Source: DAHUYF01 sp963838385
GTDB lineage: Bacteria > Pseudomonadota > Alphaproteobacteria > ATCC43930 > CGMCC-115725
DNA: 64,000 nucleotides
Direction: 5' to 3'
NCBI GenBank assembly: GCA_963838385.1
Contig: CAWIRE010000009.1
Coordinates: 248,001-312,000 of the forward strand
Shown here: one piece after another, positions 7,456 through 17,099 of the stretch
Layout: each line of letters begins with the position of its first letter
How positions within the stretch are numbered: the stretch's first letter is position 1
Made by a program: the position numbers and the translations under genes
The notes under the pieces: model-generated
Database searches by the model: none
The model's input: only the letters and a program-made list of their open reading frames with translations
What the model was told of the DNA's origin: nothing

Positions 7456-8491
7456 TCGCCGTCGCGGCCTCGGCGCGTTGGCGGCCCGCCGCGCCGCGTG
7501 GCTTCAGGCGCAGCATCGGCTCCTCGACCAGGCGCCAGGAGAGGAATGCCATGACGGCCGCCAGCGCCAGGCCGCCCGCGAAGACCTGCCACCAGCTCGC
7601 GCGGCCGCCGCTCGCATACATCACCATCACCTCGGCCGGCCAGCCATAGATGTAGAGCCCGTAGGAAAGATCGCCGAAGCGGGTCGCCGGCAGGATCGGC
7701 AGCCGGCGGTCGCGGGCCAGATAGAGCGCGAGATAGCCGCCGAAGACGGCAAAACCCTCGTTGAAGTGATGCAGCGGTATGCTGAGCGCGAGCCCCGCCG
7801 CGGCGAGCAGCGCCAGCCTGCCGTCGAAGACGCCGCGGTCGCGCAGCTTGTAGAGCAGCATGCCCATGACGAAGTAGGGCAGCAGCCAGCCGAAGGCGTC
7901 GAGCGAGGCCAAGGCGGGGACGTAGGGATAGGCCAGCCCCAGCGCCAGCAGCGGCAGCAGCGCCTGCCACCGCAGCAGCCGCGCCAGGCCCAGCCCCAGC
8001 ACCAGCAGATACATCATGAACTCGTAGCGCAGCGTCCACAGCGAGCCGTTGACCTCGAGGCCGATCGGGTTGTCGACGAAGAGCGCGCCGGGCAGCTCGT
8101 GCGTGGTGAGGTTGAGGAGGGTGTTGCCGACGACATAGCTGTAGACCGCGTCCCGTCCGAGATACTCGCGCAGCGGCAGGCGGGTGACGACGGGGCCGAT
8201 GAGGAAGGCGGCGACGAGGAGTGCCGCGAAGAGGCCGGGAAAGATGCGCAGCGCGCGCTTGGCGAGATAGCGCAGCGGCGCGGCCGTGCTCTCGTGGCTC
8301 TCGGTGACGAGAAAGCCGCTGACGGCGAAGAAGATGAAGACGCCGACCAGCCCCAGCTTGCTTTCGCCGCCGGTGAGCATCATCAGCGGCTCGTGCCGCT
8401 CGGTGCCTTCGGCGATGAGGAAGGAGTGCGAGAACAACACCGCGCCCGCGGCCGATAGGCGCAGGGCGTCGAAATTGTTGTCCCGCGGCAT
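7400..8491 (-). CDS. Acyltransferase 3 family membrane protein (OafA/YrhL-like)
   Basis: A 363-residue integral membrane acyltransferase that typically O-acetylates surface or periplasmic sugars. It starts NNFDALRLSAAGAVLFSHSF, the usual first helix with the catalytic-type His in FSHS, and continues with about ten hydrophobic segments, including GVFIFFAVSGFLVTES and SLWTLRYEFMMYLL. The gene starts 4 bases after the hypothetical protein at 8496-9104, so the two are probably one operon. The acceptor glycan is unknown; the exopolysaccharide cluster of this window is more than 40 kb away, so no link is claimed. Confidence 0.85.
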   Translation of the reverse strand: MPRDNNFDALRLSAAGAVLFSHSFLIAEGTERHEPLMMLTGGESKLGLVGVFIFFAVSGFLVTESHESTAAPLRYLAKRALRIFPGLFAALLVAAFLIGPVVTRLPLREYLGRDAVYSYVVGNTLLNLTTHELPGALFVDNPIGLEVNGSLWTLRYEFMMYLLVLGLGLARLLRWQALLPLLALGLAYPYVPALASLDAFGWLLPYFVMGMLLYKLRDRGVFDGRLALLAAAGLALSIPLHHFNEGFAVFGGYLALYLARDRRLPILPATRFGDLSYGLYIYGWPAEVMVMYASGGRASWWQVFAGGLALAAVMAFLSWRLVEEPMLRLKPRGAAGRQRAEAATAISAPASPAPVLLRPGPPL

Positions 8492-8495
8492 CGGC

Positions 8496-9104
8496 TCAGC
8501 TCGGTGGTTTCATCGCCACCGAGAACATGACATTGGGCAGGATCTCGCGAATGGCGCCGCGCAGGCTCGCCTCGTCGGTCGCCGTCGCCATGGCCAGCGC
8601 CCGGCGCGGGTTGCGGCGCAGGACGATCGCGGTCGCGCGGCCGCCGGGGCCGGAGCGGATGGTGGCGAAGACGCCGGCGGCATCGACCCGGTTCAGCGCC
8701 TTCTTCAGGCTGGCGCGGCCGCGCTCCTCGTCGAGGTCGTGGAGCGGCAGCTCCTTGTCCGATTCCTCCGTCTCCGGCGGCAGCTCGGCATCGACCGCCT
8801 CGACCGGCTGGTGCCGCGCCAGGCGCTGGAACACCGCGCGGCCCTCGCCGGTATCGACCCGGAACTGCAGCTCCCAGGTTTCGCCGCGGGCCGCCAGCTC
8901 GGAAATCAGGGCAAAGAGATCGTCGCAATCCGGGTCGTGGCTGCAGGTGAGGAAGGCGAGCCGCCCCTCATGCTGGATGACGCGGTCATCATCCTCGGCA
9001 AAGCCCAGCTCGTCGAGCGCGTTGGTCAGCGCCCGTTCCGAGGCGATCAGCAGGGTGCTGACATGGAGCTTGCTGCTGTCGGCGGGGGTGTCGGCGGCTT
9101 CCAT
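8496..9104 (-). CDS. Hypothetical acidic protein
   Basis: A 202-residue soluble protein that I do not recognise. It has an N-terminal helical part (LLIASERALTNALDELGF), a Cys pair in LTCSHDPDCDDLF near residues 54-60, a very acidic centre (residues about 105-128, PPETEESDKE), and a C-terminal alpha/beta-like segment. No signal peptide or membrane helix is visible. It lies 4 bases upstream of the acyltransferase and is probably cotranscribed with it, but nothing in its sequence suggests a shared function. Confidence 0.65.
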   Translation of the reverse strand: MEAADTPADSSKLHVSTLLIASERALTNALDELGFAEDDDRVIQHEGRLAFLTCSHDPDCDDLFALISELAARGETWELQFRVDTGEGRAVFQRLARHQPVEAVDAELPPETEESDKELPLHDLDEERGRASLKKALNRVDAAGVFATIRSGPGGRATAIVLRRNPRRALAMATATDEASLRGAIREILPNVMFSVAMKPPS

Positions 9105-9343
9105 GGCGCTGGCTTAGCCCGCCGGCCCGCCCCTGCACAAGATGCCCTCGGCCGATGCCTCGGCGGGGAGCCACAGCCCCTCTTTTCCCGTTCTCATAGC
9201 GGGGATTCGGCCTTCGGCCGGGCCGGCCATGACGCCGGAAGAACCGGAGCGTCGGAAGGGCTCCGGGACGCAGCCCCCGCCGGTTGGACGGGGGACGCGC
9301 TTTGCGTTAGCAATGCGCCCCCGAGCCCCTTGGAGCCGCCATC

Positions 9344-10870
9344 GTGATCGAGCCCGGAGCGGTCGAGCCCCGGTCTTTCAGCCATCGTGAGATCCTGGGC
9401 ATCCTCAGCGGCGTGCTGCTGGGGATGATGCTGGCCGCGCTCGACCAGAGCATCGTCACCACCGCGCTGCCGGCCATTGCCGGCGAGCTCGGCGGCTTCG
9501 AGCACCTCTCCTGGATCGTCGCCGGATACCTGCTGACCGCCACCGCCTCGACGCCGATCTACGGCAAGCTCAGCGACCTCTACGGAAGGCGGCTGCTGCT
9601 GCAGATCGCCATCGTGGTCTTCGTGCTCGCCTCGGCGCTGTGCAGTCTGGCGCAGACCATGCCGGAGCTGATCGTCGCCCGCAGCCTGCAGGGGCTCGGC
9701 GGCGGCGGCCTCATCAGCATGGCGCAGGCGATCATCGCAGACGTGATCTCGCCGCGCGACCGCGGGCGCTACCAGGCCTATCTCAGCGGCGTCTGGGCCA
9801 CCGCCAGCGTCGGCGGGCCGGTGCTGGGCGGCTTCTTCGTCGACTATCTGAGCTGGCGCTGGGTGTTCTGGATCAACCTGCCGATCGGCATCGCCGCCTT
9901 TGTGCTCTGCCGGCGCGCGCTGGCGGCGCTGGTGACCCGCCGCACCGAGCGCCGCATCGACTATCTGGGCGCCACGCTGCTCACGCTGGCGGTCACCGAT
10001 TTGCTGCTGATCGCCACCTGGGGCGGCACGAGCGAGGGCTGGACATCGCCGCGGCTGCTGGGCCTCATCGCGCTGGCGCCGCCGCTGCTCGTCGGCGTGA
10101 TCCTGCAGGAGCTGCGCGCGCCCGAGCCGATCCTGCCGCCGCGGCTCTTCGTCCATCCGGTGATCGGCGTTGCCAGCCTCGCGAGCTTCATCGTCTCGGT
10201 GGCGATGTTCGGCGGCATCGTGCTGCTGCCGGTCTTCCTGCAGCTGGTCACCGGCGTCGGCGCCGGCGATTCGGGCGTGCTGTTGATCCCGCTGATGGGC
10301 GGCACCGTCGTCGGCGCCTTCACCGCCGGCCAGAGGATGCGGCGCACCGGGCGCTACAAGGTCTATCCGCTGATCGGCCTTGCCGCCGCGGCCGCGGCCT
10401 TTGCCCTGCTGGCGACGATGAACGCGGCGACGCTGCCGGTGCTGGCGATGCTCTATATGGGCGTGCTCGGCATCGGCATCGGCATGTCGATGCCGGTGAT
10501 GCTGGTGGCGGTGCAGAACGCCGCCGAGGCCCGCGACATCGGGGTCGCCACCTCGACCGTCGCGTTCTTCCGCTCGCTCGGCGGCTCCTTCGGCGCGGCG
10601 ATCCTGTGGTCGTTGTTTCTTGCCGCGCTCGCCCGCGGCCTCGCCGCCGCGGGCGGCGCGCTCGGCAGCGACGTGCTGCAGGGCGGCCCGGATGCGGCGG
10701 CGCATCTTTCGGCGGCGCAGCGCGCGGTGCTGATCCCCGCCCTGGTGCACGCCTTCCATCTGGTCTTCGCCGTGGCGGCGGGAATCATGGCGCTGAGCGT
10801 GGTCGTCTCGCTGTTTCTGCCCGAGCGACCACTGCGGACGACGCCGGCGCACGGCGGCTCCGCCGAATGA
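9344..10870 (+). CDS. MFS multidrug exporter, DHA2 (EmrB/QacA) family
   Basis: A 508-residue, 14-helix drug:proton antiporter. The first helix carries LDQSIVTTALPAIAGELGG (motif D1 of DHA2 transporters), the 2-3 loop has GKLSDLYGRRLLL (motif A) and helix 5 has GGPVLGGFFVDYLSWRWVFW (antiporter motif C). Length fits EmrB/QacA rather than 12-helix DHA1. The start is a GTG at 9344. No periplasmic adaptor or regulator is adjacent, so substrates remain open. A GC-rich hairpin at 10876-10899 follows the stop codon. Confidence 0.88.
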   Translation: MIEPGAVEPRSFSHREILGILSGVLLGMMLAALDQSIVTTALPAIAGELGGFEHLSWIVAGYLLTATASTPIYGKLSDLYGRRLLLQIAIVVFVLASALCSLAQTMPELIVARSLQGLGGGGLISMAQAIIADVISPRDRGRYQAYLSGVWATASVGGPVLGGFFVDYLSWRWVFWINLPIGIAAFVLCRRALAALVTRRTERRIDYLGATLLTLAVTDLLLIATWGGTSEGWTSPRLLGLIALAPPLLVGVILQELRAPEPILPPRLFVHPVIGVASLASFIVSVAMFGGIVLLPVFLQLVTGVGAGDSGVLLIPLMGGTVVGAFTAGQRMRRTGRYKVYPLIGLAAAAAAFALLATMNAATLPVLAMLYMGVLGIGIGMSMPVMLVAVQNAAEARDIGVATSTVAFFRSLGGSFGAAILWSLFLAALARGLAAAGGALGSDVLQGGPDAAAHLSAAQRAVLIPALVHAFHLVFAVAAGIMALSVVVSLFLPERPLRTTPAHGGSAE

Positions 10871-10875
10871 CTGCG

Positions 10876-10899
10876 CCGGGGCCTGCGGCCGGGCCCCGG
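10876..10899. terminator. GC-rich hairpin after the DHA2 exporter
   Basis: Perfect 8-bp stem CCGGGGCC / GGCCCCGG with an 8-base loop, six bases past the exporter's stop and between convergent genes. No T-run follows, so it may be a weak or Rho-assisted terminator working on both strands. Confidence 0.4.
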
Positions 10900-10954
10900 A
10901 ACGGACGGCCGGCGCTCGGCGCGCCCCAGGCGAGGGCGGCCGAGGCCTTGCCGG

Positions 10955-11365
10955 TCAGGCGAACAGGCGGCGCAGCTGGGCCCAGGGCTTGAGCGGCCCC
11001 GTCCAGCCCGTGGCGGTGGTGGTCGCCGCCGCCGGAACGCGGGCCGCGACGCCGTTGACGATGTTGTCGCGCGCCTGATGCAGCACCTTGACCACCAGCG
11101 CGTGCGAGGTCAGCGGGTGATCGTTGAACATCTCGATCCGCAGGTAGTCGCGGCCGGTGACCTGCTTGATCGCCATCAGGATCGGCTCCTTCAGCGCGAT
11201 CGTCGCATCCACCGCCATCATGGCGCCCAGGATGCAGCGCCGTCCGTCATAGGACCGCAGCTGCTGCTTGCACCAGCGGTCTTCCCGGGACAGCAGATCG
11301 AGGACCTTGTCCATCTTGTCGAGAGCCTCGATGCGGCCCTCAAGGCCGGTACCGTCGAAGGGCAT
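10955..11365 (-). CDS. Small protein resembling DUF6197
   Basis: A 136-residue soluble protein. The central WCKQQLRSYDGRRCILGAMM has the W-C-x(n)-G-x-x-C-x-x-GA pattern I associate with DUF6197 proteins, found in actinobacteria and phages; the two cysteines could bind a metal. The ending VARVPAAATTTATGWTGPLK is low complexity. The function of the family is unknown. It lies alone, transcribed toward the exporter and separated from kup by a repeat element. The family link is from memory of the motif and is moderate. Confidence 0.6.
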   Translation of the reverse strand: MPFDGTGLEGRIEALDKMDKVLDLLSREDRWCKQQLRSYDGRRCILGAMMAVDATIALKEPILMAIKQVTGRDYLRIEMFNDHPLTSHALVVKVLHQARDNIVNGVAARVPAAATTTATGWTGPLKPWAQLRRLFA

Positions 11366-11460
11366 AGCTCATTCCTCATTGACCGTGCGACCTCCGGCGT
11401 CGCAACGGCGCCGGTGCTACAGCGATCAACGGATGGCGGCGGACAAAGTTCGAGCCCAGC

Positions 11461-11620
11461 GCGAGGCAAAGCGTCGCCGCCGGCGGGCGCCAGCGGTTGC
11501 CCTTGCAACCGCGAGAGCCCGCACCGGGCCGGCTATTCTCCTTCGGGGGCGCGGCTCCCGCGGTTGCTCCGCAACCGCTGACGCCGCCGCGGACGAACGC
11601 CCGGTGGGCGTTCGCCGCTA
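11461..11620. repeat. Stop-codon-associated palindromic repeat, element 2 (A + inverted B)
   Basis: Same composite as at 2782: module A with GGCGGGCGCCAGCGGTTGC-CCTT-GCAACCGC then GAGAGCCCGC, spacer, then inverted B with CGCGGTTGC-TCC-GCAACCGC, TGACGCCGCC and GAACGCCC...GGGCGTTCGCC. Its right edge supplies the stop codon of kup (CTA at 11618-11620 on this strand). The left edge lies upstream of the DUF6197-like gene instead of at a stop. Confidence 0.8.
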
Positions 11621-13528
11621 GATCTCGATCTGGCCGCCCAGCTCGATGACGCGGTTGGTCGGGATGCGGAAGAACTCGGTGGCGTCGAGCATGGTGTTCG
11701 ACATGAAGATGAAGAGCCGCTTGCGCCAGCGCCAGAGTTGCGTGCGCTTGCCGTTCACGATCTTCTCGCGGCCGACGAAGAAGGAGGTCTCGAGCAGGTT
11801 GAAGTGGAACTGCATGGCGCGGCATTGCGCCAGCCCGCGCGGGATGTTGGGCTGATCCATGAAGCCGTAATGCAGCGTGATGGTATGGATGTTCTGGTCG
11901 AGGTGGCGCACCTCGAGGCGCTGCTCGTCGGCGACGTGCGGGAAGTCCTCGGTCTGCACCGTCATGAGCACCACCCGCTCGTGCAGCACCTTGTTGTGCT
12001 TGAGATTGTGCAGCAGCGCGTTGGGCACGTTGGCGATGTTGCCGGTCATGAACACCGCGGTTCCCGGCACGCGCAGCGGCCGGCCGGGGCGCAGCGTGGC
12101 GATGAAGGTCTCGAGCGGCAGCGCGTCGCGCTCGCGCTCGCGCACCAGCATCTGCCGGCCCGACCGCCAGGTGGTCATGACGATATAGACCACCGCGGCG
12201 ACGACCAGCGGGAACCAGCCGCCTTCTTCGATCTTCAGCATGTTGGCGGCGAAGAAGGCGAGGTCGACGGCGAGGAAGGATCCGAACAGCAACGCCGCGG
12301 CGCCGCCGTTCCAGCGGCGCACGCCGTACATGTAGACCATGGCGAGCACGGTGGTGATGCTCATCGTGCCGGTGACGGCGATGCCGTAGGCGGCGCCAAG
12401 ATTGTCGGAGGTGCGGAAGCCCAGCACCAGCCCGACCACGGCGATCAGCAGGAAGAGATTGACCCGCGGCACGTAGATCTGGCCGATCTCCTGCTCGGAG
12501 GTGTGGCGCACCTCCAGCCGGGGCAGGTAGCCGAGCTGCACCGCCTGGCGGGTCATCGAGAAGGCGCCGGAGATGACCGCCTGCGAGGCGATCACGGTCG
12601 CGGCCGAGGCCAGGATGACCAGCGGGTAGAGCGCCCAGTCCGGCGCCAGGCGGTAGAAGGGGTTGTCGAGCACATGCTTGATCGCCTGCGGGTCATGCGC
12701 CCCCAGCAGCAGCGCCCCCTGCCCGAAATAGTTGAGCAGCAGCGCCGGAAAGACGAAATAGAGCCAGGCCCGCCGGATCGGCACCGCGCCGAAATGCCCC
12801 ATATCGGCGTAGAGCGCCTCGGCGCCCGTCACCGCCAGCACCACCGCCCCCAGCAGGACGAAGCCGAGGCCCGGATCGGCGATGAACAGGCTCAAGCCGT
12901 AGAAGGGGTTGAGGGCGCGCAGGATGCCCGGCTGGTGGATGATCTGGGCCAGGCCGAGGACGGCGATGACGATGAACCAGATCGCCATGATCGGACCGAA
13001 GAAATCGCCGACCCGCGCGGTGCCGTGGCGCTGCATCAGGAAGAGCGCGCCGAGCAGCACGATGGTGATCGGCAGGACATAGTCCTCGAAGAGCGGCGTC
13101 GCCACCTTGAGCCCTTCGACCGCGGACAGCACGGAGATGGCCGGGGTGATGACGCCGTCGCCGTAGAACAGCGAGGCGCCGACCAGCCCGGCCGCCAGGA
13201 TCCAGCCATAGGCGGCCGAGCCGCGCCCGGTGGCGCGCAGCGCCAGCGCGGTCAGCGCCAGGATGCCGCCTTCGCCGCGGTTGTCGGCGCGCATGATGAC
13301 GATGACGTATTTGAGCGTGACGACGATGAAGAGGGCCCAGGCGATCAGCGACAGGATGCCGTAGATCGATGCCGGCGTGACGCTCCGCACGTCCGCGAAG
13401 CACTGCCGGACGGTGTAGAGCGGCGAGGTGCCGATATCGCCGTAGACAACGCCCAGCGCCCCGACGATGAGGTTCTGGCGCATCTTTTCCGCCGCGGAGG
13501 GCGTGCCGTTCACCGTCGACTGTGTCAT
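11618..13528 (-). CDS. kup: Low-affinity potassium transport protein Kup
   Basis: A 636-residue K+:H+ symporter of the KUP/HAK/KT family in the inner membrane. The first helix reads GALGVVYGDIGTSPLYT, the family signature, and about twelve hydrophobic segments follow (including GASLFYGDGVITPAISVLSA and TGAEALYADMGHFG). A C-terminal cytoplasmic domain of about 170 residues has the typical GTAVFMT and LETSFF-type segments. The ATG at 13528 was preferred over an upstream in-frame ATG because it matches the family start. It lies downstream of hrpB with a 149-base gap containing an A-rich stretch that may hold its promoter. Confidence 0.95.
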   Translation of the reverse strand: MTQSTVNGTPSAAEKMRQNLIVGALGVVYGDIGTSPLYTVRQCFADVRSVTPASIYGILSLIAWALFIVVTLKYVIVIMRADNRGEGGILALTALALRATGRGSAAYGWILAAGLVGASLFYGDGVITPAISVLSAVEGLKVATPLFEDYVLPITIVLLGALFLMQRHGTARVGDFFGPIMAIWFIVIAVLGLAQIIHQPGILRALNPFYGLSLFIADPGLGFVLLGAVVLAVTGAEALYADMGHFGAVPIRRAWLYFVFPALLLNYFGQGALLLGAHDPQAIKHVLDNPFYRLAPDWALYPLVILASAATVIASQAVISGAFSMTRQAVQLGYLPRLEVRHTSEQEIGQIYVPRVNLFLLIAVVGLVLGFRTSDNLGAAYGIAVTGTMSITTVLAMVYMYGVRRWNGGAAALLFGSFLAVDLAFFAANMLKIEEGGWFPLVVAAVVYIVMTTWRSGRQMLVRERERDALPLETFIATLRPGRPLRVPGTAVFMTGNIANVPNALLHNLKHNKVLHERVVLMTVQTEDFPHVADEQRLEVRHLDQNIHTITLHYGFMDQPNIPRGLAQCRAMQFHFNLLETSFFVGREKIVNGKRTQLWRWRKRLFIFMSNTMLDATEFFRIPTNRVIELGGQIEI

Positions 13529-13677
13529 GGCCCCGCTACCCGCCCAGGACAGGTGCACCGCCCCAAGCCGAAGGGGGCGCACCTTAGGGCGAACGCCCGG
13601 CGGACGCCAGACCTCGCGCAGGCCCAGGCGATGCGCGGACGGCTGAATTCATTGTGCCTAAAAAAATGGCAACTATG

Positions 13678-16212
13678 CTACCGCACCCGCCGCTTTGCCC
13701 GGGCGGTCGGCGGCGCGGCGAGCGGGTCCTCGGGCCAGGGATGCTTGGGGTAGCGGCCGCGCATCTCGCTGCGCACGGCGGGATAGCTGCCCTGCCAGAA
13801 GCCGCCGAGGTCGCTTGTCACCTGCAGCGGCCGCCCGGCCGGCGACAGCAGGTGCAGCAGCAGCTTGACCCGGCCGCCGGCGACCGCCGGGGTCTCGCGC
13901 GCGCCGAACAGCTCCTGCAGCCGCACCGCCAGCACCGGCACGTCGCCGGCGCCGTAATCGATCGGCAGGCGCGAGCCGCTCGGCACCGCGATATGGCTGG
14001 GGGCGAGCCGGTCGAGGGACTGCTGCTGCTCCCGGCCGAGCCGGGCGCGCAGGATGTCGTGGAGGTCCAGGCGCTCGAGCTGCGCCCGTCGGGTGATGCC
14101 GGCGAGATAGGGGCCGAGCCAGTCGGCCAGGCTCTCCAGCAGCGCCGCATCGCCGAGATCGGGCCAACCGGAGTCGCCGTCCAGGCGGCGCAGGAAGAGC
14201 ACGCGTTGGCGCAGCGCTTGCGCTTCCGGGCGCCAGGGGAGCGCGGCAAGGCCGAGTTCGCGGATGCCGTCGAGCATCGCCGCGGCGACGCGCTCGGGCG
14301 CGGGCGCCGCCAGCGGCTCGTCCTTCAGCACCAGGGCGAAGAGCCGCTCCTGGCGGCGCGCCAGCACCGCCTGCTCGCGGCTGTCCCAGGCGATGGCATC
14401 GATGGTCTCGATCGCCGCGGTGAAATCCTCCTCGATGTCGGCGCGCGACAGCGGGGCGGCGAGGAAGATGCGGGCGACGCGCCGCTCGCCATCGAGCTCG
14501 GCCACGGCAAGGAACTCCTCGGCGGCGAGCGGATCGGCCGGCGGCAGCTCGGCGCCACTCCCGTTGGAGAGCCGGAACTGGCCGGGCGCCCCCGGTCGGC
14601 GCTGGGCGATGCGGTCGGGATAGGCGAGCGCCAGCACCCGGCCCGCGGCATCGGGCGCGGCCGGCGCCGCGTCGCGCAGGCGAAGCTGGCGCTCGAGCTG
14701 CCGCGCGGCCTGGCGCACGCGCTCGGCGGCGCCGCGGTCGAGGGCGAGGTCCGGCCCGAGTTGGCGCGCGGCTGCGCCATCGCGCAGCAGCTCCAGCCGC
14801 AGCCTGAGATCGGCATCGCGCCGGCCCGGCGCCGCCTTGACGATGTCGCGCTCCGCCAGCAGCGCCGCGATCTCGGCGGCGAGCCGGCCCTGGCCGCGCT
14901 CGCGCGCGACGAGCGCCATATGGGCGAGCCGCGGGTGAAGGCCGATGCCGGCCATGGCGCGGCCATGGGCGGTGATGCGGCCCGCCGCGTCGATCGCGCC
15001 CAGCTCGCGCAGCAACAGGGTCCCTTGCGCGAAGGCGGCGGCGGGCGGCGGATCGAGCCAGCCGAGATCGCCGGGATCGGCGCCCCAGCGCGCCAGCTCC
15101 AGCGCCAGCGGCGCCAGATCGGCCTCGAGCATCTCGGGCGCGGTGAAGGGGCGCAGCTGCGCCTGCTCGGCCGCGCGCCACAGCCGGTAGCAGATCCCCG
15201 GCGCGAGCCGCCCGGCGCGGCCGCGGCGCTGCTCGGCCGAGGCCTGCGATATCCGCACCGTCTCCAGCCGCGTCATGCCGCTCGCGGGATCGAAGCGCGG
15301 CGCGCGCCGCAGCCCACTGTCGATGACGATGCGGATGCCCTCGATGGTGAGGCTGGTCTCGGCGATGGGCGTGGCCAGCACCAGCTTGCGCCGTCCGGGC
15401 GGCGGCGCGGCAATTGCCGCGTCCTGCGCCGCCTGCGGCAGGTCGCCGTAGAGCGCCGCGATGACGAGATCCGGCTCCGCATCGGCTGCGATCAGGCGCT
15501 CGACCCGGCGAATCTCCGCGCCGCCGGGCAGGAAGACGAGCAGGCTCCCGGTCTCCTCCGCGAGCGCGCGGCGGATCGTCGCGGCGACAGCGGGTTCGAG
15601 CCGCTCGGGCGGCCGATCGAGATGGACGACATCGACGGGAAAGCTGCGGCCCGCGCTGGTGACGATGGGCGCGCCGCCGAGCAGCCGCGCCACGCTCTCG
15701 CCGTCGAGCGTGGCGGACATCACCAGCAGGCGCAGATCCTCGCGCAGATGGCGCCGGCTCTCCAGCGCCAGCGCCAAGGCGAGATCGCCGTCGAGGTTGC
15801 GCTCGTGGAACTCGTCGAAGATGACGAGGCCGATGCCGTCGAGCGCGGGGTCGTCCTGGATCAGGCGCAGCAGGATGCCCTCGGTCACCACCTCGATGCG
15901 GGTGCGGGGGCCGATGCGCGTGTCGAGCCGCGTGCGATATCCCACCGTGCCGCCGACGGTGTCGCCCAGCATGGCTGCCATGCGCCGCGCCGCGGCGCGC
16001 GTCGCCAGCCGCCGCGGCTCGAGCATGACGATGCGCCGGCCCTCGAGCCAGGGCGCGTCGAGCAGCGCCAGCGGCACCAGCGTCGTCTTGCCGGCGCCGG
16101 GCGGCGCCTGCAGCACCGCGGCGCCGGCGTCGGCAAGCGCGGCGGCGAGCGCCGGCAAGGCGTCGCCCACCGGCAGCTGGCTCGACCAGGAGGCGAGATC
16201 GCGGGGCGCCAT
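13678..16212 (-). CDS. hrpB: ATP-dependent helicase HrpB
   Basis: A DEAH-type RNA helicase of about 844 residues. Motif I is QAPPGAGKTT, motif II is DEFH (in VIFDEFHERNLDGDLAL), motif III is SAT and motif VI is QRRGRAGR (SAEQRRGRAGRLAPG). A long C-terminal HrpB-specific domain follows, ending QGSYPAVRSEMRGRYPKHPW, which is typical for this family. The start at 16212 is chosen over another ATG at 16230; neither has a good ribosome binding site. The cellular role of HrpB is poorly defined. The gene is divergent from the DUF1194 gene. Confidence 0.92.
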   Translation of the reverse strand: MAPRDLASWSSQLPVGDALPALAAALADAGAAVLQAPPGAGKTTLVPLALLDAPWLEGRRIVMLEPRRLATRAAARRMAAMLGDTVGGTVGYRTRLDTRIGPRTRIEVVTEGILLRLIQDDPALDGIGLVIFDEFHERNLDGDLALALALESRRHLREDLRLLVMSATLDGESVARLLGGAPIVTSAGRSFPVDVVHLDRPPERLEPAVAATIRRALAEETGSLLVFLPGGAEIRRVERLIAADAEPDLVIAALYGDLPQAAQDAAIAAPPPGRRKLVLATPIAETSLTIEGIRIVIDSGLRRAPRFDPASGMTRLETVRISQASAEQRRGRAGRLAPGICYRLWRAAEQAQLRPFTAPEMLEADLAPLALELARWGADPGDLGWLDPPPAAAFAQGTLLLRELGAIDAAGRITAHGRAMAGIGLHPRLAHMALVARERGQGRLAAEIAALLAERDIVKAAPGRRDADLRLRLELLRDGAAARQLGPDLALDRGAAERVRQAARQLERQLRLRDAAPAAPDAAGRVLALAYPDRIAQRRPGAPGQFRLSNGSGAELPPADPLAAEEFLAVAELDGERRVARIFLAAPLSRADIEEDFTAAIETIDAIAWDSREQAVLARRQERLFALVLKDEPLAAPAPERVAAAMLDGIRELGLAALPWRPEAQALRQRVLFLRRLDGDSGWPDLGDAALLESLADWLGPYLAGITRRAQLERLDLHDILRARLGREQQQSLDRLAPSHIAVPSGSRLPIDYGAGDVPVLAVRLQELFGARETPAVAGGRVKLLLHLLSPAGRPLQVTSDLGGFWQGSYPAVRSEMRGRYPKHPWPEDPLAAPPTARAKRRVR

Positions 16213-16339
16213 GGCGCTGCTATAGCCCATCGCCGCGACCGCGGGCAGGCCCGCGCGGCGATCGTGGGCGACACCGGCGCGCTTCCCTCGGCGTTGGACG
16301 CGGCTTATGCTGATCCCTCGTGATTTCGGGGAGGTGCCG

Positions 16340-17095
16340 GTGCGTTCGGTCCTCGCGGCGGCGATCTACGCTGCGATCCTGTGCTTCGCCGTTCCCCCGG
16401 CGCGCGCGGAGACCGTCGATGTGGCGCTGATCTTCGCGGCGGACGTCTCGCGCAGCGTCGATGACGACGAGTTCAAGCTGCAGCGCCAGGGCTATGCCGC
16501 CGCGGTGACGAATGCGCAGGTGCTGCGGGCGATCGCCGCCGGGCCGCACGGCGCCGTGGCGCTCTGCTTCGTCGAATGGTCCGGGCCCGAGGAGCAGCAG
16601 GTGGTGGCGGACTGGACCGTGGTGCGCGACGGCGAGAGCGCCGCGAGCTTTGCCGCGATCCTGCTCAACGCGCCGCGCTCCTTCGTCGGCCGCACCTCGA
16701 TCAGCGCCGCGCTCGATTTCAGCCGCGCCTATTTCGCCAAGGCCGGCGTCGCCGCCGAGCGGCGCATCGTCGATGTCTCCGGCGACGGCACCAACAATTC
16801 CGGCCGTCCGGTGCTCGACGCGCGCGCCGAGGCGCTCGGCGCCGGCATCACCATCAACGGGCTCGCCATCATCAACGAGCATCCCAATCCCGGCTACTTC
16901 GCCCACACCCAGCCGCCCGAAGGGCTGCCGGAATACTACCGGCGCAACGTCGTCGGCGGCCCCGGCAGCTTCCTGCTGGTGGTGCAGGATTTCAATTCCT
17001 TCGGCGAGGCGATCACCAACAAGCTGGTGAACGAGATCGCGCTGGCACGCCAGCAGCGCCGCGCGGCGCTGCTGAACGTCCCGGGCGAAAGGTAG
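16340..17095 (+). CDS. Exported DUF1194 (von Willebrand factor A-like) protein
   Basis: A 251-residue periplasmic protein. GTG at 16340 is preferred because GGGGAGG lies 5 bases before it and the product then starts with a clean signal peptide (residues 1-23, RSVLAAAIYAAIL core, cut after ARA). The mature part has a metal-ion-dependent adhesion site, AADVSRSVDDDEF, plus GRTSISAALDFS and DVSGDGTNNSG, matching the vWA-like DUF1194 family common in Rhizobiales and relatives. The function of that family is not known. It is close to and convergent with the ridA gene, four bases apart. Confidence 0.85.
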   Translation: MRSVLAAAIYAAILCFAVPPARAETVDVALIFAADVSRSVDDDEFKLQRQGYAAAVTNAQVLRAIAAGPHGAVALCFVEWSGPEEQQVVADWTVVRDGESAASFAAILLNAPRSFVGRTSISAALDFSRAYFAKAGVAAERRIVDVSGDGTNNSGRPVLDARAEALGAGITINGLAIINEHPNPGYFAHTQPPEGLPEYYRRNVVGGPGSFLLVVQDFNSFGEAITNKLVNEIALARQQRRAALLNVPGER

Positions 17096-17099
17096 TACG

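Noticed and set aside
9194..10852. Minus-strand frame of 552 codons opposite the DHA2 exporter
   Set aside because: Antisense shadow rich in Arg, His and Gln; no family features.
11738..13753. Plus-strand frame of 671 codons opposite kup
   Set aside because: Antisense shadow; His/Asp/Gln-rich low-complexity translation typical of reversed membrane-protein codons.
13654..16323. Plus-strand frame of 889 codons opposite hrpB
   Set aside because: Antisense shadow of an intact helicase gene with all motifs.
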